A model generated the notes under the pieces. The model saw only the letters and a list, made by a program, of their open reading frames with translations. It made no database searches and had not been told where the DNA came from. Below are positions 31,304-39,154 of a stretch of 39,154 nucleotides of DNA, in pieces (the stretch's first letter is position 1; each line of letters begins with the position of its first letter). The position numbers and the translations under genes were made by a program. This stretch comes from Diphasiastrum complanatum (Eukaryota; Streptophyta; Lycopodiopsida; Lycopodiales; Lycopodiaceae), in contig MU835429.1 of the NCBI GenBank assembly GCA_029204225.1, positions 1 to 39,154 of the forward strand, read 5' to 3'.

Positions 31304-32006
31304 TGTGAAGAATTGCCAAAAATTGGCAAATCTAGCTTGATAAAAAAAAACCATGTAGAATAGTGTAAATTGTGTACACAAGTGGGTCCCACACATGTGA
31401 GGCCATGATGCCACATGAGAAACCCATCCTAATGTAGGTTAGGTCAAGTCAAGAGAGTTGGTCATGTCTATTTGGTGGTCATCCCTACTTTATAGGACCT
31501 ACACCTAAGTTTAAGGTGAAAATTTGACCAATTAGCTACCTACCAAGCATAACTCTAGGAAATAGACTAGGGTTTCATTTTAGGTCAAGGAGAGTGAGTT
31601 AACTTCCTCATTACATGCTGGAAATCCACCTAACTTCAAGAAGGAAGTCGAATTTGCTATGTATTCCCTCTCTCCATAGTGAGAAAAAAGAAAATTTTTG
31701 GAGCTCATTGGCAATCTCAAGCTAGTTCACTATGTACATTGAGTTTTTGTGATCCAAATGAAACCAAATCAATTTCTACTTGTTTCTTAGGTTGAAGGCC
31801 GTACTACAGCCTGTATTACACACGTCTGGGCTCAGATTTCAATGTTTATCAATGCTTTTGATTGTTAATGCTTGTTGTTTGTCAAATTGCCAATCTAGAT
31901 CAACTTTTTGTGTCTAGTTTTTTGATAGATTGTTAAGCAAGCATCCAATCACTCTTGTGGATCTTTTGTTGATCCATTTATGGTCTTAAAGTATAGTACT
32001 TTCACA
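31304..32006 (+). mobile_element. 3' LTR of the copia element
   Basis: 703 bp, TGTGAAGAATTGCC ... GTATAGTACTTTCACA. Nearly identical to the 5' LTR. Confidence 0.95.
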
Positions 32007-32011
32007 CTATC
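32007..32011 (+). repeat. Target-site duplication, right (CTATC)
   Basis: Matches 27426-27430 exactly and resumes the interrupted tandem repeat. Confidence 0.95.
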
Positions 32012-32545
32012 TAAAATGACATACATCAAATTTGAGATATCTTGTGTGATAAGAATCAATTGCATCGACAAGGGGGAACTTGAGCTATCTAAATGTGCTA
32101 AACTCTATATTGGTCGATTTTGATCACTCAACGAGCTATGTTGAGTCGTGAAGATGATGTTAGGCATGAAACTCATAGCTCAAGTGATAGACATTAAAAT
32201 GATTCCTCTAGATCATTCAATGGACAATTTTGAGCGATAAGTGCAAAATCATGCTATGGATTTGAATGTACTAAATCCAAGCAATCTGAATGTACTAGAC
32301 TCGTGATTGGTTGATTCAATCATACAATAAGCATGTTGAGTGATAATGACCAAATCACATATTAATTATCAAATTTGAGCTATTTGAATACCCTTTCTCT
32401 AATTTGATCACACTCAATGTGCAATCTCAAGTGATAAGGACTAAAATTGAACTATCTCGCATGATATACATCAAATTTGAGCCATCTCATGTGATAGAGA
32501 TCAAGTATGTCAATAATGGATTGAAACTTGAGCTATTGGTCAGTT
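32007..32545. repeat. Degenerate tandem repeat, right part
   Basis: Continuation of the array at 26980-27425: TCAAATTTGAGATATCT, GAGCTATGTTGAGTCG, AAGTGATAGACATTAAA, TCAAATTTGAGCCATCT. Removing the copia element and one CTATC restores a continuous array. Confidence 0.65.
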
Positions 32546-32724
32546 TTGAACTCTTTTATTACTTGGAAGTCTCCTCTTCAACATCATATAAAAATGAAAG
32601 TTTGACTAGAATCTAGCACATGTTTGCTTCTTGAATATAAGATGAAGTAATGTATTTGAGTAACCTCAATCAATATGCAATGAAAATTCTAAAATTTAAT
32701 GCCATGAATATACCCGTGAGAACA

Positions 32725-32890
32725 CTCCTGAATTTGAAGCCTATAGTGAACTTAGGCAAGAATTCAATGAGGTTTTTTCTAGATCTTCTTGTAGGTTTAC
32801 CACCTGATAGGTCTGTAGATCACAAGATTGACCTTATACCTAGGTCAATTCCGATTGCACATGAAAAAATGTACATAAAAAACTCCATCT
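32725..32890 (+). pseudogene. Ty3/gypsy pol fragment (RT upstream edge)
   Basis: FFLDLLVGLPPDRSVDHKID then LIPRSIPIAHEKMY matches the conserved segment just before the gypsy RT domain (usually GLPP.R.VDH.IDL.PG..P). About 50 codons only. The usual Gly after Pro is Arg here. No neighbouring gypsy domain. Confidence 0.7.
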
Positions 32891-32899
32891 CGTTGGCTA

Positions 32900-33955
32900 G
32901 GAATTAGAATATGCTCCCATCTTTTAGTTACGGATTAGGTAGCGACAAGGGGGTTGCATAGTACTGGATGTAGCATTAACCCTATATGTGAAGCCCCCTA
33001 TGTGGCGAGGCATACAAGGGAGCTATTGTATTGTGTCCCCCCTTCTGCTATTGAAAGCATCTATCAATAGGGGACCAAAATTTTGGTCGCTTATATGTCA
33101 TTTTGGAAGTATACATGATTATGCAACCTATATTTATACAATTACACAATACTGAATGTATCATGTGCTGCATACATGTCCTCATGTGACTAGTCAATAG
33201 ATGTATTATTCGACCCTAATGCAACTATGTATTATATATTTGAAAAACCTTTCATTCCTATACAAAATTAGGTTGTTGGAGGGAGGGGGCTACCCAAGCC
33301 CTATAGCATACAATAATCGCTATATCAGACTTTCAAAAACTTTCAGAATAAAATTATCCATAAATTAGCAAGAAATCAAAGTGTACACACAATGGGTTGG
33401 ATGGGTTCAGTTATTTTTTATCTCATTTTGTTTGATTAAATAGGATTCTATCATAACAAACTCAAATTTCCTACATTGTGCAAAAATTTTGAAACCATGA
33501 CAACAAATCAAAATGCTAGAAATTCTAATTGCACACGGTTACATTTGAACTAAAACTACAATGTTTGCATTATCTATAGTGTTTATTTAGTAATTAGCAT
33601 TCGAGTACACAATTACGATAGTGGCAATTGCATATCACTGGATCAATATCATGTGTCATCAACATCATGATAGATCACCACATTTTAAGTGAAATCAATA
33701 ACCTATAAAAAAGAGCTATATAGCTACAAGATTCATATAAAATAAAGGAAAAAAAAAAACTATACTAAAACGATCAATGACAACCCACAACTCATAGTGC
33801 TAAGAAATTTTTGAAGTTCATCACTTATCACTATGATACATTAATTTCATGGATACAAACACAGACCATGCTTTCACCAACTTAATGGCAGCACATTGCC
33901 TCATCTGTCCTACGTGCAGACGGCGCCAGGCCCGAACCGCGGGAACTGACCGTGC
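32900..33955. other. AT-rich spacer, nothing recognised
   Basis: No gene supported. 33849-34100 on the plus strand is open but antisense to the probable gag start described next. Confidence 0.45.
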
Positions 33956-34145
33956 TTACACCTCAACGACAACATCTTGCCTCATCAAGTCCTCCGTTTT
34001 GCTGACCACCCCGACCGTGGACGCACCCGTGCTTACACTGTGGGCAGCACCTTGCACAACGGTTGTCCTGACAAATCCCAAAAAGTTGTCATCCATGTGA
34101 GACTTGCGTAGCTGATCGGCTAGTCGGCTTTGATACCACATGTTG
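33956..34145 (-). pseudogene. PBS and possible gag start of a minus-strand copia element
   Basis: TGGTATCAAAGCC on the minus strand (about 34126-34138) differs by one base from the iMet PBS. Shortly after it an ORF starts with MDDNFLGFVRTTVVQGAAHS and runs about 45 codons to a stop at 33956. Position and Thr/Ser/Val-rich start fit a copia gag N-terminus, but there is too little to prove it. Confidence 0.45.
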
Positions 34146-34560
34146 CGTTGGGTCTCAAAGGGCGCTGGGACTTGAGTGGTTTTTCAACACGCGCTTAAGT
34201 CTAACATTCATCCATCATGCACTTACGTAAAAGCCAACTTAGAAACGTAACAAGCTAACCATTCAGACTTAAGAAAACTGGAATTCCAACCAACCCGAAA
34301 ACCACTCAGAATCCGTCCCCAAAAGGTAAACAAAGACAAAGACAAGCCACACATGAACCCAAGGCATAGTGGTTGCCAAACTGACCAATTGGCATAGCGG
34401 CGAGCCACACGTCGGTGACGTGGACCCTTGGACACCGATGACGCAAAAAAGGTTGTAGTAAGAGTCCTTCCACTTGGACCAATCCAAAGGCGAAACCGAA
34501 ATGGTAATCATCCCCAAGGATCAACTTTATTAAATTTGGAAGAGGATACATACATACATA
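34141..34560 (-). mobile_element. Probable 5' LTR belonging to that PBS
   Basis: Minus-strand sequence ahead of the PBS ends CCCAACGCAACA, a plausible CA terminus. An AATAAAGTTGATCC motif near 34530 could be the polyadenylation region. The left end of the LTR is not defined. Confidence 0.35.
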
Positions 34561-34561
34561 G

Positions 34562-35056
34562 ACTGACTGGTCTCGGGGGCCACCAACACGTGTTGGGCAT
34601 TGAGCCTGGCTCGTGCTGGTAGAGGGAGCTGAGACCTGGCGACTGGATTCCTGACGCTGGTTGAGCTACCCAAGTTTCTGTCTACCGGACTCCCCCTATA
34701 GTTCTGGTGTGATTCGGCGGCACCCCCTTTGTCCTAGAATATAGTGCTTTATGAAAAAGCACGCTTTTTAGGACTTAGTTTTTATTTTGGTGATTAAGCC
34801 TGGCTGAATCAGTCTGGCTCCCGGACATGGGTCTCGGGAGCCGCGACTTGCCTGGAGGGAAGTCACCCACATCGGAACCCCCAATCTAGCATGGCGCCAA
34901 GTTGGATCTCAACGTTGGTTTCGGAACTTCAAGTTGCTTAAGTGTAGTCGTCATTGGCGAGTGGCTGCTTGTATGTCAAGTGGGTTTTCGACGGCAAGAG
35001 TTGAAGGCTGAGAAGCTAAGTCGTGGTTCCTGGCTCCCTTGGAATGCCTGCACTAC
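34562..35056 (+). mobile_element. GC-rich LTR-like repeat, copy 2
   Basis: 34848-35055 repeats 24443-24650 in the same orientation at high similarity. The part before 34848 (GGTCTCGGGGGCC, AAAAAGCACGCTTTTT hairpin near 34755) has no counterpart I could align in copy 1. It ends at the junction with a copia family-2 fragment, as copy 1 does. Confidence 0.4.
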
Positions 35057-35057
35057 A

Positions 35058-36051
35058 ATGACCGACTAGATGCCCTACCTAACCCTCTTTAAAAGCTTAT
35101 AACTTTTGATTGGCTCACCAAATGAATTGAAACAAATAGCTACAAAAACTAGACAAAACTAGCTATCAAACATGCTATCTAGCACCAAATTTGGATCGAA
35201 CTTGGAAGAGAACTACCAAACTGAATTTGGCTATCCTTCACACGTGTCTGAGCATTGAATTTTGTATAGTACCTGAATCTGGTCCAATCCATATGATAAT
35301 GAACCCTCGATCCGAGATAGCATGGGAGATGCAATCAACACTCTTTAGGTCTAGATTGTCATGAAAATTTAAGGCAAAGAGACCATTCTACATGCATTCA
35401 TTCATTACCAAAAGGTGTTTCAAACGTGTGGAAGACTTTATGAAATAAACTAAGTCCCAACAAGTTCCTCTCCCCGGTAGAGAGAGGAAAACACCACTTT
35501 GTGCTCATCTAGAGAGAGAAAGCAATACAAGCAAAATTGGTAAATCTCCAAATTGACTCAAAAAACTCACATAGGTCTCTCATACATTAATGAGGGGAAT
35601 GAAAGTACATATAAAAATCTGTGAAGATCCAAGCTTAATTCCTATTGGACCCTTAAACATAGTCTCTCTAATCCTATTGGATGTGTGATGCAACATCCCT
35701 CACTTTTGATTGGACCCTTCAACACATCTCTCGTTTATGATTGGACCCTTTGACTTTTGCCCCACATAGGATGCATCACTCATCAAACCTAAACTTGACA
35801 TGTGTAAGGCAACCTAACTAGCTTGAGTTACCATCACAATGCCTAATCACGACAAAACATGTGTACTTGAATTGGCCCTATCAAAGTTCTACACCAAGAT
35901 GCTTGATAGAAAATCTTTATGATACCCTAAAGTCACCATGACTAAACTATTTTTACTTTTCTACATGTGGGAACATGCTCCACACATGTGATATTTTCTT
36001 ACAAACTAGAACACAAAAAATATCCAAGATAGATTTTGACAATTTTTCACA
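35058..36051 (-). mobile_element. Copia family-2 5' LTR plus leader, minus orientation
   Basis: The LTR occupies about 36051-35357 (minus start TGTGAAAAATTGTC at 36051) and is the inverted match of 25951-26681. About 300 bp of non-coding leader follow in element orientation, cut off at 35058 by the GC-rich repeat. No clear PBS directly follows the LTR, so the exact LTR end is uncertain. Confidence 0.6.
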
Positions 36052-37640
36052 GTATTATTATAGGGCTCCAAATAAGGCCCCATTGATGCAATTTTTGAAT
36101 GTGTTGGTCTCCCTCTATTCATAAAGCCTTGCCCTTTATGTAGGGAAATATAGAAAAACAACATATAGTAAAACTTAAAATTAATGTATGTGTTGTAATG
36201 AATACCGGTCCTCCAATAATTGCAAATTTGTGAGGAAAACTTCATTTTCATCTTTTTGAAAATCTCAAGTTCTTCAACTCATTTGGTGTCTAAATGAGTA
36301 CATATTTAAAAAATAAATACTAAATAGTAAATTTTGGATCATCACCGACTAGGGTGATACGACTTATGATTGAAAGGTCATAGCAAGTGTCCATACAAGG
36401 TCTTATGTTGCATTTTGCAAACATGAAGAATGTATTTATGCTCCATGATTGAGGGTGTAGATGATGCCCCACCCTCATCCAATGGTCGAGGAGTGTTTCA
36501 TGATGGTGTCGACATCATGATGTCATCTCACAAGTATCCTTGTCCATTGCATGATGACATCCCCTTAGTCACAATTCACAATACACTCCTTTGTGCAAAC
36601 ATTTCAATGGTCTCTTAGGTGGCCTCATCAATAGTCCTAGCACCTCCTTGAAAAAAATATTGTATTTGGTGTTGTCATCTACTATGATGCAATTTTCCTA
36701 AAAAACATCAAATGTTAAAAAAGGGAATTGGCTGGAATCAAATGCTAGAAAAGCATCATAAGGCCCAATAACATTATATAGCAGGCTAACATGGAATATA
36801 TGTTTGCCTTTAGTAATAATAGCATTGTGATTAAAGAGGTGATGAGAAAATCCAAACCTCAAATTAAGAGCACGGTTGTTGTCAAACAAACTCTACATAC
36901 CTATGATTACTAGTATTCTACTACAGATTGTTTATGACTGTTGATGTTTCTAGAATCACATAAAAGAAGAACACAATTTGACAGGAGGTATCATCAAGAA
37001 GTATTTGAAAGCCTAGTCATGTTGGTTCATACATAAAAAAGAGAAAATATATGTGGCAAGTGTGGATAATCCAGGCATATCTTTCTTCATGTTGAGGATA
37101 ATAAAAGGGAGCTTGAGACAAGGAAAAAATTGTGATCCAAAATTGCTTGCTAGAGGTGAAAACAATGCATCTAACAAAAGTTTTGAGTATCGATATGCAC
37201 ATAGTACCCATAGTGGTGAATAAGTTTATCAACAATGGAATAAAAAATTCAGTTGGACATAAAATCATAAGGGAATTTTCTCTATCATGCTAGAGTTTAT
37301 CTAGATAGACAAGATATAATAGAAATCTATGTGAGACAAAAAAGTTAAAAGAACCAAGAAATATATAAAAGTAGTGTTCACGCCAACCCAATATATGTGT
37401 TTGAGGGTTGACGAGATGTCCAAGCTCAACATATTGGGGGATATTGTGGTCTTAGAAGGCATCCACTCTTGAGAGCAAAAAAAAAAAGTCTTTGTGGCCC
37501 CATTGGCATGATACTATTGAAGTTTAACTATTTGTTACCCTTATTTTACCACATGTCCAGCAGATCTACTATTGCTAAGAGTGCTATAGGCAAGTAAAAA
37601 GGGAAGGACCGGCTCTATTGTAATAGCAAGGTTGGGAATC
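36052..37640. other. Intergenic, nothing recognised
   Basis: AT-rich, without supported genes. Short open frames at 36430-36618 and 37017-37268 lack motifs. Confidence 0.5.
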
Positions 37641-37649
37641 GATTCAATC

Positions 37650-37661
37650 TCTCTTCTCTCT

Positions 37662-37756
<95 letters not shown>

Positions 37757-37765
37757 TCTCTCTCT
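37650..37765. repeat. Interrupted (CT)n microsatellite
   Basis: About 115 bp of CT repeat with scattered C, T and CATC interruptions, hence older than the pure tracts. Confidence 0.95.
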
Positions 37766-37849
37766 TTCCGATTTTTTTCTTTATAAGTACAACCATAGTC
37801 CTTCTGGGAAAATTCATCAATAAAAGTTATAATAATAATAAAATAGCTT

Positions 37850-38512
37850 AAACTTAGAGTTAGAACTTATACTTAGGAAACTTAAGATTAGAAATATTGT
37901 TATCTTAAGTTTTCCTAAGTTAAGAAATTTTGAAGTTCTAAATCCTAAGTTAGAAGTTCTTGAAAGGCTAGAAACAGATTAGGTCTCATAAGTTAGTAGA
38001 CACTTATGGAAGACCCTCCTTGCCATAAAAGGAGAGGAATTGCATTGTAACCAACACTTTTGAGATTAAGCTATCTTGCTCTCTATTTTGGAGAATTATC
38101 ATTCTATGTCATTTGTGATTCCCTTTGGAAAGGTGCATAGCTTGAGGGGAAGGTGCTTAGGCCTCCTCTTGCCTCCTTTTCATCGGTTTATTGTGGCATG
38201 TTCTTTATTGCTTTATTTATTTAATATTAGCCGCAATATCATTTTAATAGTCTTGGGTGTTAAGTAGAATTTAGATTAATCACCTTGCTAGTTGGGTAAG
38301 CCTTAGCAAGGGTTTCTATTTTGTCACCTTAGATAGTTTCATTTCCGTTGAGCACTATATGGGTAAGCCTTAGTGCTTCGTCATTACTTCTTATTTTCTC
38401 ATTTCTGTTAGAAACTTGGGTAGAAACTTAAAAAGTGGACGAATCTCTACATTCCTTATACTACACCTGTAGGTAGATCTAGCCACCGCACACACTAGAA
38501 ATACTTCCAACA
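37850..38512 (+). mobile_element. Gypsy-type LTR, plus orientation (left end undefined)
   Basis: Non-coding, ends CTTCCAACA at 38512, followed by one T and a tRNA-Asp-type PBS. From 37940 on it is matched in reverse complement by 38593-39154. The start lies somewhere between 37790 and 37940 and is not resolved. Confidence 0.7.
37872..37919. repeat. Inverted repeat (hairpin) in the LTR
   Basis: CTTAGGAAACTTAAGAT (37872-37888) and ATCTTAAGTTTTCCTAAG (37902-37919) pair almost perfectly across a 13-nt loop. Confidence 0.8.
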
Positions 38513-38513
38513 T

Positions 38514-38531
38514 TGGCGCCGTTGTCGGGGA
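38514..38531 (+). other. Primer-binding site, tRNA-Asp type
   Basis: TGGCGCCGTTGTCGGGGA, 18 nt, complements the 3' end of plant tRNA-Asp including CCA. This PBS is typical of several gypsy lineages such as Athila-type elements. Confidence 0.9.
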
Positions 38532-38588
38532 ACGAACCTGGGTCACCTACGTGACACGCATGAATACTTACCACTATACTACAACGAT
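38514..38588 (-). pseudogene. Complete tRNA-Asp(GUC) copy with CCA
   Basis: The minus strand reads ATCGTTGTAGTATAGTGGTA ... CGACAACGGCGCCA, 75 nt, the length of plant tRNA-Asp plus CCA. Anticodon GTC is at 38555-38553. The acceptor stem is nearly intact, and the D-arm sequence is standard. The anticodon and T stems carry mismatches (A28-G42; two in the T stem), mostly C-to-T or G-to-A type changes. The T loop reads TTCGTTC, so position 58 (38532) is T rather than A. Because CCA is not encoded in plant tRNA genes and the 3' end is the PBS, this is best read as a copied primer tRNA, not a gene. Confidence 0.85.
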
Positions 38589-38589
38589 T

Positions 38590-39154
38590 AAGAAGATTTC
38601 TAGTGTGTGCGGTGGCTAGATCTACTTACGGGTGTAGTATAGGGATGTAGATTCGTCCACTTTTTAAGTTTCTACCAAGTTTCTAACAGAAATGCAAAAT
38701 AAGAATGTAAGTGACAGAAGCACTAAGGCTTACCTAGTGCTCAAAAACGGAAATGAAACTATCTAAGGTGACAAAATAGAAACCCTTGCTAAGGCTTACC
38801 CAACTAGCAAGGGTGATTAATCTAAATTCTACTTAACACCCAAGACTATTAAAATGATAATGCGGCTAATATTAAATAAAATAAGCAATAAAGAACTGCC
38901 AACAATAAACCGATGAAAAGGAGGCAAGAGGAGGCCTAAGCATCTTCCCTCAAGCTATGCACCTTTCCAAAGGGAACACAAATGACATAGAATGATAATT
39001 CTCCAAAATAGAGAGCAAGATAGCTTAATCTCAAAAGTGTTGGTTACAATGCAAATTCCTCTCCTTTTATGGCAAGGAGGGTCTTCCATAAGTGTCTACT
39101 AACTTATGAGACTAATCTGTTTCTAGCCTTTCAAGAACTTCTAACTTAGGATTT
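38590..39154 (-). mobile_element. Gypsy-type LTR, minus orientation (runs off the window)
   Basis: Reverse complement of the LTR at 37940-38500. Its terminus (TAGAAATCTTCTTA) joins the 5' end of the tRNA copy and lacks the CCAACA end of its partner. The two LTRs differ by several small indels and substitutions (roughly 5-10% by eye), so they are old or from different family members. Confidence 0.8.

Larger units (their letters stand above)
27431..32006 (+). mobile_element. Complete non-autonomous Ty1/copia element
   Basis: 4576 bp bounded by a perfect 5-bp duplication and two LTRs of 704 and 703 bp, followed by an iMet-type PBS and preceded by a PPT-like tract. Inside is an intact gag-protease ORF, then one TAA and a second same-frame ORF without recognisable integrase, RT or RNase H. 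By eye the LTRs differ at about 8 substitutions (7 of them transitions) and one 1-nt indel, about 1.1%, so insertion is recent. It should need enzymes from a related full-length copia. Confidence 0.92.

Noticed and set aside
38514-38588. Functional tRNA-Asp gene
   Set aside because: Encoded CCA, stem mismatches and its place at an LTR PBS mark it as a reverse-transcribed copy.

Overview
The window looks like repeat-rich nuclear DNA of a land plant. Evidence is spliced genes with GT/AG introns, Ty1/copia, Ty3/gypsy, LINE and SINE-like remnants, and long (CT)n microsatellites. A seedless vascular plant such as a fern is my best guess. It rests on general repeat character and on an odd ParB/DNA-methyltransferase-like gene family; no marker proves it.

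Layout. 1-4.2 kb: nested LINE debris on the minus strand, including an ORF1-only element with a (CT)n tail, a 5'-truncated LINE tail lying between two (CT)n tracts, and a broken LINE reverse transcriptase. 4.3-9.5 kb: two broken coding relics I cannot name, separated by non-coding DNA. 10.3-11.3 kb: a decayed copia pol fragment. 11.3-13.9 kb: a multi-exon gene relic that reads as a ParB-like segment followed by a DNA-methyltransferase-like domain. Several splice joins stay in frame, but frameshifts and a stop interrupt it. 15.0-16.8 kb: a gypsy-type LTR with PPT-like tract and adjoining broken ORFs (minus). 17.1-20.0 kb: the only clearly intact host gene, a five-exon F-box/LRR gene encoding 273 aa that resembles Arabidopsis At5g67140.

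20-25 kb: a SINE-like element, a gypsy gag relic, a minus-strand copia INT-RT relic and a GC-rich LTR-like repeat. 25-36 kb: a copia block. Two LTRs of one family (25.95 and 36.05 kb) face each other in inverted orientation. Between them, inside a degenerate tandem repeat, sits a structurally complete 4.6-kb copia element (27431-32006) with a perfect 5-bp target duplication (CTATC), about 1% LTR divergence and an iMet-type PBS. It has an intact gag-protease ORF but no recognisable integrase, RT or RNase H, so it should depend on a helper.

37.6-39.15 kb: a (CT)n tract, then two gypsy-type LTRs head to head around a 75-nt antisense copy of a whole tRNA-Asp including its CCA end. The first 18 nt are the primer-binding site and the rest is the remainder of the tRNA. 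The base at the usual m1A58 position is changed to T, as expected if reverse transcriptase read through the primer tRNA. This structure and the ParB/methyltransferase-like gene are the two most unusual things here.
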